64,000 bases of DNA, from positions 3,560,996-3,624,995 of the forward strand of contig NC_064037.1 of NCBI RefSeq assembly GCF_932526225.1, in the 5' to 3' direction. Below, piece after piece: positions 42,128-54,749 of the stretch; the first letter of the stretch is position 1, and each line of letters begins with the position of its first letter. A program made the position numbers and the translations under genes. A model generated the notes under the pieces. The model saw only the letters and a list, made by a program, of their open reading frames with translations. It had not been told where the DNA came from and ran no database searches. The stretch is from Nematostella vectensis (Eukaryota > Cnidaria > Anthozoa > Actiniaria > Edwardsiidae).

Positions 42128-42990
42128 TAGTCAAAGCATGAAAGATCCGTATACCTCACGTTCAGTCAAAGCTGTAAAAGATCGGTATCCCACGTTCAGT
42201 CAAAGCATGAAAGATCCGTACCCCACGCTCAGTCAAAGCAGTGAAAGATCCGTACCCCACGTTAAGTCAAAGCTGTAAAAGATCCGTATCACACGTTAAG
42301 TCAAAGCATGAAAGATCCGTACCCCACGCTCAGTCAAAGCTGTAAAAGATCGGTATCCCACGTTCAGTCAAAGCATGAAAGATCCGTACCCCACGTTCAG
42401 TCAAAGCATGAAAGATCCGTACCCCACGTTAAGTCAAAGCATGAAAGATCCGTACCCCACGTTAAGTCAAAGCATGAAAGATCGGTATCCCACGTTCAGT
42501 CAAAGCATGAAAGATCCGTACCCCACGTTCAGTCAAAGCATGAAAGATCCGTATCACACGTTAAGTCAAAGCATGAAAGATCCGTACCCCACGTTCAGTC
42601 AAAGCTGTAAAAGATCGGTATCCCACGTTCAGTCAAAGCATGAAAGATCCGTACCCCACGTTCAGTCAAAGCATGAAAGATCCGTACCCCACGTTAAGTC
42701 AAAGCATGAAAGATCCGTACCCCACGTTAAGTCAAAGCATGAAAGATCCGTACCCCACGTTCAGTCAAAGCATGAAAGATCCGTACCCCACGTTCAGTCA
42801 AAGCTGTAAAAGATCCGTACCCCACGTTAAGTTAAAGCATGAAAGATCCGTATCCCACGTTCATTCAAAGCCCACGTTGTTCAGTCAAAGCATAAAAGAT
42901 CCGTACTCCACGTTTAGTCAAAGCATGGAAGACCAGTACCCCACGTTTAGTCAAAGCATGAAAGATCCGTACCCACGTTCAGTCAAAGCA
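42128..42990. repeat. 33-bp minisatellite, about 26 units
   Basis: Unit contains AGTCAAAGCATGAAAGATCC and GTACCCCACGTTC. Because 33 is divisible by 3, two frames stay open for over 100 codons (KHERSVPHVQS and MKDPYPTFSQS). No splice sites or gene context support coding. Confidence 0.95.
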
Positions 42991-43020
42991 TAAAAAAAGA
43001 CCCGTACCCAGAGTCTGTAA

Positions 43021-43320
43021 TATGACCTGTCACGCATTATGTTAATGCATGCGTCATCGCCAGCTCGCGTGACACCATGCCAACGTCAATCACAATATGA
43101 CCTGTCACGCATTATGTTAATGCATGCGTCATCGCCAGCTCGCCTGATACCATGCCAACGTCAATCACAATATGACCTGTCACGCATTATGTTAATGCAT
43201 GCGTCATCGCCAGCTCGCGTGACACCATGCCAACGTCAATCACAATACGACCTGTCACGCATTATGTTAATGCATGCGTCATCGCCAGCTCGCGTGACAC
43301 CATGCCAACGTCGCAAACAA
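43021..43320. repeat. 75-bp tandem repeat, four units
   Basis: Unit contains TATGACCTGTCACGCATTAT, GTTAATGCATGCGTCATCGC and GACACCATGCCAACGTCAAT. Nearly identical copies. Confidence 0.95.
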
Positions 43321-45299
43321 CTTATAAGTAGATATATAGAAAATTCTTCTTAAAAGTTATTAAAAAAACATTTCCACGTATATAACATTAACAATTTAGC
43401 ATCACAAGCTCGCGCACTAGGCGCCTAGGTGAAGTTTGGCGAGGGCTTCACCCTATTGGCTAAAGTAGGGGGCATGTCCCCCGACACTGGACCGCTGAAA
43501 GAGTTCATCGAGGGCGTATACTCTTACCACATCGTCGCACGCCATCACCCGCCTGCATCGCATCATGCGACTTAAGTATGTGGTTATCTGGTAAGGTAAC
43601 AATGTGATAATAAGGATTCCAGGAGAGGATGTCGATGTACGGGATGGCCCTCTGGCGTGAATTTCAATGGGTGTTGTTGCTAAATGGTGCCACGTTTCCT
43701 CACCATGTTTACTGCGGTTTTCAATAGTGTGCTAAAATAATAAAATTTACCTTACGAACATTTGCCAAACAAAATTCCTCCAGACGCGTACTTAAGGGGG
43801 GAGGGGTGTGGACCCCACTTGGCCAAAATGCTGGTCATTTCTTATTGAAGTATCGTCAAATAGTATCATTTTCCTAATCCTAGCTACGCGCTTGGAACCT
43901 AATCTCAACTCCCTAGAAAGTTTGAAATGAATTGACTTGGAATGGGGAATACTTTAACCGATATGAAAAGTATCTAAAATTCCCCAATTTTTCAGTAAAA
44001 GATGACATAAGTAACATAAGGAGAATGTTCCATTATTTTTCGTTCTTCTCATGTTGAAACTATTTGTGTGTGAATCGGCAAACATAGATATAAGAACCCA
44101 ACGACGCTCCCGCCTTCGATTTACTCCGACTTCTGCTTATACCACACTGCTTCACACACAAGATTAATTCAGAATTCTCTTGTCTTCAGCGTATGCTAAC
44201 AATTGTGTGAACTGGCCCTTACCCTTCACCGTCGAACTCGAACGTCCGGGGGGACTTTGGATGACAATCAGAAAAAACAAACTGTAAACAGCTCCGTTCA
44301 CCATGGTGACAATAAGTGCTACTGTATCATTTCGGGTTTTTTTCATTGAAGTGTAGATTTTCGTCCGAGTTTAGATAACGCAGATCACTGTTCACCTGCT
44401 ACCAAAACATGTCCAGCTAAGATGGCGCAAGTCGTTCGTAGTCTCGTCTATAGGATCAAAATTTGTTTAAACTGCTAAGCAGGTTATTATAATGTAAATA
44501 TTTGTATTTGTTATAGCGTGAATCACAACATTGAGACGTGATCAATCTTTTTCACTAAACAGCTAAACGAATGAAAAGGCGTCATTTAGTTTGCAAATAC
44601 AGTAGATGATAGGAGTGTGTTTATTTGTCGATAAAGATGGTACCAACGTTTATAAAGACTATCCACAATGGGAGATTGAAACCAAATGGGAGATTATCTC
44701 CGTCTTCGAAAATTCTGGCTAAGAAAACTATTTTCCTATAGCAACAAAGAAAAGGTGAATAAACGGATGAATATAATGGTGATAAAAGGATAAGAAAGGA
44801 ATGTCAGTCATAACTTGTAGTTTGCGTGATCGAAGTAAGTAGACAAAGAAGCACCCTACTGATAGTCGTGAAAGCATAAATTTCCAGACAATAACAATAC
44901 CAGCAAATAAGTTTATTATTTTTAATCTAATGTTTATTCTTTACAAAGTACATGATGGGGGTCACCTGTCACTCTTAGCTATTTTAGTCAAACATCCGAA
45001 GCCCGCTTTTCTTGTGCCGCTTAATTAGGTCCCTTTCACACGGTACCAGTGGAAATTACGACCACTCTAAATTGTGCTCTCTAATATCTTGCCTGATGGG
45101 TACCCACTTTGCAAGGCCCCAAAATGCACGGTGTTACGGAAACGTGCGAGTTTTTTTACACTGTTTACAGAGGTTTTTGTGTAATTCACTCAATTGATAC
45201 AACTGGTACCTTATAAAAAGGGGATTAGTCTTCTCTGGAAAAGGAAAAACTTTCCAAAAAACGTTGCCTTTTCTAACGCTAACAAATTAAAAGTCACAC
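43321..45299. other. Intergenic, 3' flank of RAD51C
   Basis: No gene recognised. TTTATT near 44909 and 44932 read as AATAAA on the RAD51C strand and may be its polyadenylation signals. Confidence 0.4.
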
Positions 45300-48200
45300 T
45301 TAGCTAATTTTATCAAAAGTTCGTTTTCGACTTTCCACGGTTCCCGAAGAAGGTCCGGGAGTCCCTTCTGTGCCCTCCTTTCCGTGATAGAGGCCCTCCG
45401 GGGCATCATTTCTCGAGTGTTGCTCTCGGGATCCCGCAGCACCATTGGTTTTGAGTTCCTCGTCGTTGTCGCTGGAGTGGAAAGCGGGCGGCGGGAAATC
45501 CCAGGCGTCTCGCACCCCGCAAGACTGGGGAGAACAAAGTGCTTTTATAAAATGTATTGAAAGATAACGGTCAATACATGAACACACGTCATTTTCTGGT
45601 GCATGCATTCGGAAGTTTTGGTAACTATTCAAGCCCCGACTTAAGTCGAAGCTACTTCTTGCTTTGCCTTCATTATTTTCAAAAATCGTTCAGCTTGAAT
45701 TCCTCTACGCGGAGAATCATTTTTGCCGCCATAAAATAAAATTACATTTTTTTTATCCGAGGTAGTATCTCTCAGAAGAGTTTCGAAATAATCAATACCA
45801 TTAAGTAGAGGTCGGTCTTAGAAATGCCAGACAGCGTGGTTTTACCGTTATCTGGAAGGGAACCGTCATCTCTTGCTTGGTGGGGGACTTGTACAAGGTC
45901 GCCATTCTATTAAAACACATAATAAAACATTCAACAGTATCGCATGATCGACAATACTAACACACATAAATTGAACGGCAGAAGACTGCCCTGAAATTTC
46001 AATGTCTTTTAGGGATAACAGGGTTTTGACCAATGGAATATTTTCAGCCACCCACCCTCCCCCCGCCATTTCTACCCAAATCTCCTCCCCCTTCTTAACC
46101 CCTCCCAGGGAAAACAACGAGCTGTGTACCCTCGCCTTGTAGCGCAATTTATCCTCCGTGTACACAATTGTAATATTCTGGGCAATTGAGTCATATGAAA
46201 CTTATTTCAGTTCTCTGGGGTTCGAATGGCACCTTTGTTTGTTGTCCCAATGAAGCACGACCCGCACGGTGCTCGCATGGCTCCAGCTCTCGCCTGAAAA
46301 CACGATAAAAACGTGATAATACATCACCCTACGCATTTTAGATGTATGCTACATAAGCATCAGCGCAATTTAGCATAAGTTTAAATCGAGGATGACCGCG
46401 CGCTCCTGGGTCTAGTCCCTGCTGCGGCTTGGGCGCCCCCGGTTAGTCAGGCCTTGGCACGTTTGCATCCTCTCTGAGAGGTCTGCAAATCTCGCTCGAC
46501 TCAACACTGGTTATCAGACGATGAGTTTAAGCTAAGTTCAAACGTCAAGCAAATGAAGATAAAACAATCGACTCGATTCATTTACATGTATTTGCATTGA
46601 ATACGGCTCACTTACAATACGACGTTTGCACTTAGCCTTAGAGTACCACGAAACCTCCTTTGCCATGATGCGTAGAAAAGGTAATGGGATAACGATTCCA
46701 ACATAAACTTTTTTCCCCATAAAATAAGCCTGTACGTGCGTGACGTACCTAGAGCAGGGACAAGATGCGAGCCGCCGTCTTGGTTTTGCTGGATCTTGGT
46801 GGTCATTTGATTCATCAGCACAACCTGCAGGGGGGGTAACAATTCTAAAGTGTTATCGAAGCGAAAAGAAAAACAACCCACGTGTGTCATTATGTTAACA
46901 TCAAATGACAAATAAGCAATATTTTAAAGGTTTTCGAAGTGCAAAGGTGCGGAAATAATCAAGAGGTCCGTCACCAAAGGCGTGGAACACGCCTTCGAGT
47001 AAGGCCTGCAGGTTCTTTCATAAGACACTTCACCAAATAACAATAATAATAACGATAAAGATGACAATGACGATTATGATAAAGATACTAAAAGATACGG
47101 TACAAATAACAATATCTATTTGGAAGATAATCTGGTTTTCCCTGTTGCAATTATGGATTGTTTTAGTAACAACTTACAGCTAACTGCTGTTCACACGCCA
47201 TTCTAATAAAGCTCTGCGCCAAGCCGTTCAGCAGTCGAGTGCGCAGTGCCATGTCCTCAAAGTCATGACGAAAATGAAAAGCAATGCTATCAACAACAAC
47301 CAGCTTGACCTGATAAATGAAAAGCCATCAATGGGAAACGAAGCCTTAATCATTAACATTAACTTCACTTCCAGAAATTCTTGTGTCAAATAAATTTAGC
47401 GAAAAAAACTACTAGCTGCCTGTTTGGTCTGCTTATGCATATATTTAAATCTCTTTTTGAACTACTGGTCTGCTTCATGCACCTCATTTCTCCCCTCAGC
47501 CTTTTCATTACTAACTGCCCCTTTGGTGCACTTCATACACTTCGTTTCTCTCCTTTCACTACTGCCCATTTGGTCGGCTTAATTTATTGCACCCACACCC
47601 CCCTCCCTTTTTACTACTGAATGCCCCTTTAGTCTGCTTTATGCGCCTTATTCCCCCCTCCCTTTTCTCTACTTACAGCCCCTTTGGTGTTCTTAATGCA
47701 CCTTACACACCCCTCCCTTTTCTCTACTTACTGCCCCTTTGGTGTGCTTTATGCATCTCACACACCCCTCCCTTTTCACTACTTACTGCCCCTTTGGTGT
47801 GCTTAATGCACCTCACACACCCCTCCCTTTTCTATACTTACTGCCCCTTTGGTGTGCTTAATGCACCTCACACACCCCTCCCTTTTCTCTACTTACTGCC
47901 CCTTTGGTGTGCTTAATGCACCTCACACACCCCTCCCTTTTCTCTACTTACTGCCCCTTTGGTGTGCTTAATGCACCTCACACACCCCTCCCTTTTCTAT
48001 ACTTACAGCCCCTTTGGTGTGCTTAATGCACCTCACACACCCCTCCCTTTTCTCTACTTACAGCCCCTTTGGTGTGCTTAATGCACCTCACACACCCCTC
48101 CCTTTTCACTACTTACTGCCCCTTTGGTGTGCTTAATGCACCTCACACACCCCTCCCTTTTCTCTACTTACTGCCCCTTTGGTGTTCTTAATGCACCTCA

Positions 48201-51200
48201 CACACCCCTCCCTTTTCTCTACTTACTGCCCCTTTGGTGTGCTTAATGCACCTCACACACCCCTCCCTTTTCACTACTTAATGCCCCTTTGGTGTGCTTA
48301 ATGCACCTCACACACCCCTCCCTTTTCTCTACTTACTGCCCCTTTGGTGTGCTTAATGCACCTCACACACCCCTCCCTTTTCTATACTTACTGCCCCTTT
48401 GGTGTGCTTAATGCACCTCACACACCCCTCCCTTTTCTCTACTTACTGCCCCTTTGGTGTTCTTAATGCGCATTACACACCCCTCCCTTTTCTATACTTA
48501 CTGCCCCTTTGGTGTGCTTAATGCACCTCACACACCCCTCCCTTTTCTCTACTTACTGCCCCTTTGGTGTGCTTTATGCGCCTTACACACCCCTCCCTTT
48601 TCTCTACTTACTGCCCCTTTGGTGTTCTTAATGCGCATTACACACCCCTCCCTTTTCTATACTTACTGCCCCTTTGGTGTGCTTAATGCACCTCACACAC
48701 CCCTCCCTTTTCTCTACTTACTGCCCCTTTGGTGTGCTTTATGCGCCTTACACACCCCTCCCTTTTCTCTACTTACTGCCCCTTTGGTGTTCTTAATGCG
48801 CATTACACACCCCTCCCTTTTCTATACTTACTGCCCCTTTGGTGTGCTTAATGCACCTCACACACCCCTCCCTTTTCTATACTTAATACCCCTATGGTGT
48901 TCTTAATGCACCTCACACACCCCTCCCTTTTCTATACTTACTGCCCCTTTGGTGTGCTTAATGCACCTCACACACCCCTCCCTTTTCTATACTTACTGCC
49001 CCTCTACACCTCATTTCCCCACCCCCCCCCCCCCCCTCTTTTCACTACTAACTGCGTCTTTGGTCTGCTTCTACACCTCATTTCTCCCCCCCCTCTTTTT
49101 ACTACTAACTCCCCCTTTGGTCTGCTTCTACACCTCATTTCTCCACCCCCCCACCCTCTTTTTACTACTAACTGCGCCTTTGGTCTGCTTCTACACCTCA
49201 TTTCTTCCCTCCCCCCTCTTTTTACTACTAACTGACACTTTGGTCTGCTTCTACACCTCATTTCTCCACCCCCCCCCCTCTTTTCACTACTAACTGCGCC
49301 TTTGGTCTGCTTCTACACCTCATTTCTCCCCCCCCCCCTCTTTTTACTACTAACTGCCCCTTTGGTCTGCTTCATGCACCTCATTTCTCCAACCCCCCCC
49401 CCCCCCTCTTCCCCCCCCCCCCCCCTCTTTTCACTACTAACTGCGCCTTTGGTCTGCTTCTACACCTCATTTCTCCCCCCCCCCCTCTTTTTACTACTAA
49501 CTGACACTTTGGTCTGCTTCTACACCTCATTTCTCCACCCCCCCCCCCCCTCTTTTCACTACTAACTGCGCCTTTGGTCTGCTTCTACACCTTATTTCTC
49601 CCCCCTCCCTTTTCACTACTAACTGCCCCTTTGGTCTGCTTCATGCACCTCATTTCTCCACCCCCCCCCCTCTTTTCACTACTAACTGTGCCTTTGGTCT
49701 GCTTCTACACCTCATTTCTCCCCACCCCCCCTCTTTTCACTACTAACTGCGCCTTTGGTCTGCTTCTACACCTCATTTCTCCCCCCTCCCTTTTCACTAC
49801 TAACTGCCCCTTTGGTCTGCTTCTACACCTCATTTCTCCACCCCCCCCCCTCCCTCTTTTTACTACTAACTGCGCCTTTGGTCTGCTTCTACACCTCATT
49901 TCTCCACCCCCCTCTTTTTACTACTAACTGACACTTTGGTCTGCTTCTACACCTCATTTCTCCCCCCCCCCTCTTTTTACTACTAACTGCCCCTTTGGTC
50001 TACTTCATGCACCTCATTTCTCCACCCCCCCCCCCCCTCTTTTCACTACTAACTGCCCCTTTGGTCAGCTTTATGTACCTAAAATCAACCTCCCCTTCCT
50101 CCACTACTACAACTTTTGACTGCATCATGCACCAATTTCTCCCCTCTCTTTTCCTACAACAAGCGTCCCATTTTCCAGCATTATGCACCTTAATCCGTTC
50201 CTTGATAAAGTCGTGAAGGAGATGGGAGAGAGCAATCAACTGAATGTAGTCATGGCACCTGAATACATGGATCCGTGACAGGATTTTCTCCACTTCGAAT
50301 TCTTTCATAGCTTCTAGCTGAAGGTTTCTCTCTGCAAAAAGTGAAAGAGACCACCAAGTCAGTCTTTTTCAAGAACCAAGGTCTATGGTATAAAATATGA
50401 GATAAAATGACAGCCAAAGGCAACATCAGCTTGTGAGGGATTTGAACAATCAAATTAATACGGCAAAGTACAGTAGGATGCATAAACTTCTAGACGGGTG
50501 AGGGAGATATTTCATGGATGTATAAAAAAAACCTTGTTATTTATATATTGAGAAAGCACTGAGGATAGTAAAGTGCAATCTCTAGCCGGACAAGAAAAGT
50601 TAGTGATTGAGAGTTCACACATATTTGACATTATTGTGGCACTGTTAACTAAAATCAATGTTGTTGTATTAAAAAAGTAGATATCTTTCTTGTGCTTTAC
50701 TCCTCTAATATCCTACTGAAGAAAGTGTGTCATGAACAAAGGAGACGGGGTTAAACACACCAGATTCATCCAAATCAGCTGACTCGGTGACGTTTTCCAA
50801 GTGTTTGATGGCTGCAGCAGCAATATCTGCCACTCTTTCTACTATAAAACTGCCCTCTGTATCTGATAGAAATAGAACAAATAATCACGCCATGCTTTTT
50901 GTATCTGATAGAAAAAGAACAAATAATCATGCAATGCTCTTTGTATTTGATAGAAATAAAACAAAGAATCATGAAACTACCCTCTGTATCATTTATTTAT
51001 TTGGATGCATGAGAAGGGAGATTAGGGAGAAAGGTTTTAACCCATCTCCTCAGCAGCACTCGCCTGACCAGTATAAAACAAGATGACTGACATGATGCAT
51101 CGCAGTAAAAATACAGAGTAAAAGAGCAGGTAAGCTAGCTATTTGAGAGCAAGCATTTACCAATATATATGACTTCGCCATCCAAACCACCAAACTCCTC

Positions 51201-51727
51201 TGGAATTTGGACATCAACAGCCAACTGCATTCTAAAAAATCAAAGATAAAAAAAAGGATAAGAATATGGATGTCACAAAAAGGAAAAAATCACTGTTTGC
51301 TCTCTTAAGACATTTTTTTAATTGTAACTGTTCTTGTTAAATTAAGGTAATTCCCTTGAATTGCAGTGCGCACCCCTTCTGTGCATAGTGGTGCGAGCTG
51401 TTTGTTTGAATTTTCCGGTATTAAGTGCGCCTGTAGGCCACATTTGTAAAAGAAAACAAAGCAAAAGGCACGCATTTTTTAATTAAAATCACTTTGCCAG
51501 AAAAACGAAGTCGGTTACCCCCATTTTTTACTTGCTCAAATATATACGGAAAAATGATATACTGAAAGAAGAAAAAAAGTTGGCTTGTAAAAGTTTGTTT
51601 ATGTTCTCTTAAAAACCGTAAAAATACTTCAAAATGGCACTTTTTATCGTATAAATAATGGCAAAAACAGTGTCTTAAATGTGATTTGTTTTGAACGTTA
51701 GCTACTACGGGTTATTGTTGTTGTCGT

Positions 51728-51761
<34 letters not shown>

Positions 51762-52751
51762 GTTATTGTTTGGGAGATCGTATTTTGGCAGCTCGTATAG
51801 GCACGGTTTTTGAAAACTAAGAGTTGGGATTTTTTCTCGCGTGATCAGTAAAAACGCGTCAACTATACGCCCCTCTGTTGTGAAAATGAGGTCGGTACCC
51901 CTATTTTTTTTATTACATTTTTTGAAAGCTCTTAACTTCAATAATGTTTATGCGAAGTTTTTAAAAAATTCTGGGTTGTAGAACTATTTCGAGGGAACCT
52001 TTTCTTTATGCTACATACCCTATCTGTGTTTTCCCAATTCCTGGGGCACCACAGAACTCTGTTATCTTACAAGTTGGGACCCCTCCCCCAAGCATGTCGT
52101 CCAGCTGTTCACAGAATGTCACTATAGACCCTGCTGTCTGCTCTTGCTGTAGAAGCTCTAGTGCACTTCTGCTTCTTGGGCTACCAGCAGAGATGGTTTT
52201 AATCGCTTTCTCTTTCTCCGATAAAGGTGTTTGTGGTTTTCTGACCACTTGAAGTATACTGAGTGCATCTTCTCTGCTAAGTGACAAATCTAAAGTATAA
52301 AGTGCAATTTTTTTTAGTATCCATATCAAGTTTTTTTGTGTGTGTTTGTTTGAGGTTTCCAGAACACTTTTGTAAAGATACCACTTGAATCCTCTCTATT
52401 AATTGACAAATCTAAATATGAAAGTGCCAACTATTAGTACTACCTTTAGCCTTTTTTTTTTTTTTTGTATATTTGCCTCTACAAGCGATGTAGTAGTGTG
52501 GGAGCTAAAACAGAGCAGTGTTCAAAAAGCAACAACTCCATCCCTTGGGAAATTTCTTTTTCTGTTGCTCTAACAAAGTTTTAATTTCTCCAAATTGGCC
52601 CTTTCCATGCTATGATGCAGCTCTTACCTTCACTTAACTCTGTTGGAGTTACTCCCTCGATGTCTTCCACGCTTAAGTATCCAGCTTTGGTTAGTTTGTG
52701 GATGTGATGAGGGGGCAAGGGCAGAGAGCTCAGCTCTCTCGCACTCGTCAT
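45300..52751 (-). CDS. RAD51C: RAD51 paralog C (homologous recombination ATPase)
   Basis: Ten exons (minus): 52751-52628, 52289-52019, 51231-51161, 50862-50761, 50331-50189, 47309-47178, 46824-46749, 46293-46233, 45906-45846, 45524-45300; all phases fit, 421 aa (human 376). The N-terminal helical domain ([19 protein letters not shown]) is followed by [15 protein letters not shown]. Walker A is GAPGIGKT (122-129) and Walker B LVVVD (240-244). Family blocks [50 protein letters not shown] and [19 protein letters not shown] are all present. The last exon adds a 74-residue polar tail ending in a basic SRKRTF motif, matching the nuclear signal position of the human protein. RAD51C acts in the BCDX2 and CX3 complexes that load and stabilise RAD51 filaments and help resolve recombination intermediates; that role is family knowledge. 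Confidence 0.96.
47450..50090. repeat. C-rich minisatellite filling RAD51C intron 5
   Basis: Two related unit types. The 55-bp type (CTGCCCCTTTGGTGTGCTTA, ATGCACCTCACACACCCCTC, CCTTTTCTCTACTTA) fills about 47660-49000. A 56-70 bp type (CTGCGCCTTTGGTCTGCTTC, TACACCTCATTTCTCC, then 7-18 C, CTCTTTTTACTACTAA) fills about 49000-50080. Proline/leucine-rich ORFs are repeat translations. The gene strand is the G-rich one. Confidence 0.95.
50860..50985. repeat. 42-bp triplication at the RAD51C exon 4 acceptor
   Basis: Three units with TATCTGATAGAAATAGAACA and AATAATCAYGC. The first includes the real acceptor and the first codons of exon 4. The other two lie in intron 3. Confidence 0.85.
51713..51770. 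repeat. (TTG)n microsatellite in RAD51C intron 2
   Basis: TTGTTGTCG/TTGTTG run of about 58 bp; Asn-rich minus-strand ORF is an artefact. Confidence 0.9.
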
Positions 52752-53351
52752 CGCGAGAGGATAAACTCTACTTTCGAAAACGACCCGAAACTAAAAATAC
52801 CCTAAGCGTATGGTATCACTTCCCATATCTAGAAAGGGTCTGGTTTCTTTCGACGCTATTTTTTTCGAACACATGAAATAAAACAGAAGAATTTGGGGAG
52901 CTAAAGATTGCTTCCCAGTGGCGCTCAAACCAGATACACCATTTTGTTATTCAAGTGCCAAAAAGCGTCCATTTACGCCAAGTTTGTAGCGTGTATTGAA
53001 GAATTATCAAAAGTGGCGCCTTTGCACAAAACAAAGCATTACTTTTCAGGGGAGGGATGGGGACAAACTTTTTATTTATTTTAAAAGCTTTAATATGAAA
53101 GCAGTTATTCTATCAAAAAAAATAGTCAGTTTACAACCAATTTATTTCCTTAATCTCTGAATTTATGAATCAATAATATTCTATACCAATTATCCAATAA
53201 CTTATTTTTTGCACGATGTTAAAATGACATACTTTCTCTCCCACCCCACATAAAAAAATAGGGGGAACTGGGGCGAGCATGTATATTTTGTATTGAAACT
53301 CCGCTGTTCAAAATGGAATACTGCAGGCCCGTAGAATCTTTGTAGAGCAAA
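52752..53351. promoter_or_regulatory. Head-to-head RAD51C / C19orf53-type intergenic region
   Basis: 600 bp between divergent start codons, with no other ORF. Shared promoter use is inferred from spacing only; I see no clear TATA box for either gene. Confidence 0.45.
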
Positions 53352-54749
53352 ATGGCGCAGAATCAAGTAAAGAAGAAGAGCAAATCTGTTAAAGCCACTC
53401 ACAAGAAGCCAGCGGGTCCCAAGAAAGGAGGTAGAATATCTTCATTGCTTGTCAAATTCTTTTAATGTCTGTTATGGCCATATAAACTGTTTGAAAGATA
53501 TAACATTTATATAAGTCTGTTGTCATCACGTGTGATGCCATCACTGATGACAAATGGACCAAGTTAATGCAACCCACTTATGATACAACACATCACTTCA
53601 AATACTATTAAAGAATGTAGACAAATTTGTGCGTAAGCACTGTCATTGAAGATAGTACAACAGGGCAGTATCCCTAGAGGTTCTTTTACGTCCTTAAAAT
53701 GCATGTGAGTGATAAAGTGCAAAAAGAGACAGAACCTCTGCATACAACTGAGCTCTCTCTGCCTCGCATATATGTGTGCCGACCCCCCTACCCTCTCATT
53801 AAATCCTGGGTATGAACCTGGAGCTATTTGCAACACCTTCTGTTTACCAAGGTGATAACTTAGATCAACTCTAGACGATATATTAATAAGCTTATTAGTT
53901 TCTCTAGGCCATTTACAAATACAATAAGTATTTTATTTTATTTTCAATTCCATGTAATTATAGAATAACAAAAGAATAATAAATGAATAAATAAAAAAGA
54001 TGTTTCTCATTACAGGAAGGATTATTGCACCAAAAAAATCAAGACATATCAAGGCTGCAAAATTGAAAAAGGTACGCTCAGGAACCTGGATAAACCTCCA
54101 AAGCTAAGAGGTCTCAGTCATATCTTCCATCCAAAGTGAAGTTCTTGTCACACTGATTGTCTTATAGTCAGCTGCACCATTTTTTTTGGTGTTGCTTCAC
54201 CACAAACAGCTACAAGTTATTGGATTCAACACCAATAGTGGTTTTGCAGAAGACTAATCATTGTAAGAGATCAATATGCAAACAAGGAGAACCATCCTTT
54301 TCAACTAAGCAATTTTTGCTAGGGGGAGATCCCTAAGGGAAATGATCCACTAAATGGGGCTTATTTGAGGGGGAGCACTTAATGTATTCAATACTTTGCT
54401 CCTAAGAAGGGTTCCAATTTGAAGCTGGGCACAAAAGCGAGCATTTACAGTTTAGCACGTAATACACTGCAAAACACTCATCATTTCTTAAAATGATTGA
54501 TAACTTCATGATAAGTGAAATGATGGCATGAGCATTAGCATAATACTTTCTTGGTGAGATGTGATATTTTAGTTTGCTAACAGTTGGATTGTTTTATAAC
54601 AGAACTTTGAGAAGGCAATCAAAACAAACATTGAACAAGAACTTGCTGGTCAAGCGACATCAAAAGAGTCCAAGCCCTTCACTTTTGTCCAAACACCTAC
54701 TACTGGTACTTCCGGAAAAAAGGGAAAGGGGAAAAAGGGAAAAAAATAA
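53352..54749 (+). CDS. C19orf53: UPF0390 family small basic protein (C19orf53 / L10K-like)
   Basis: Three exons, 53352-53430, 54016-54071 and 54603-54749, phases 1 and 0, 93 aa (human 99). Starts MAQNQVKKKSKSVKATHKKP; the family core GPKKGGRIIAPKKSRHIKAA is followed by KLKKNFEKAIKTNIEQEL. The end is a Lys/Gly tail (GKKGKGKKGKK). Strongly basic throughout, so nucleolar or nucleic-acid-associated location is likely; the human relative is known mainly as Leydig cell tumour 10 kDa protein homologue and its function is not settled. Start codon context AAAATGGCG is favourable. An AATAAA lies near 55331. Confidence 0.9.

Noticed and set aside
42308-42993. ORFs with KHERSVPHVQS or MKDPYPTFSQS repeats
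   Set aside because: Pure 33-bp satellite, open in two frames because the unit is divisible by three; no gene context.
44164-44346. 60-aa minus-strand ORF with a hydrophobic stretch
   Set aside because: No conserved motif, splice partner or neighbour to support it.
47381-50216. Pro/Leu-rich plus-strand and Arg/Gly-rich minus-strand ORFs
   Set aside because: Translations of the C-rich minisatellite inside a RAD51C intron.
51345-52004. Possible inverted ends AAGGTAATTCCCTTGAA and, inverted, AAGGTTCCCTCGAAAT
   Set aside because: Pairing is partial and no target duplication is visible; not strong enough to call an element.
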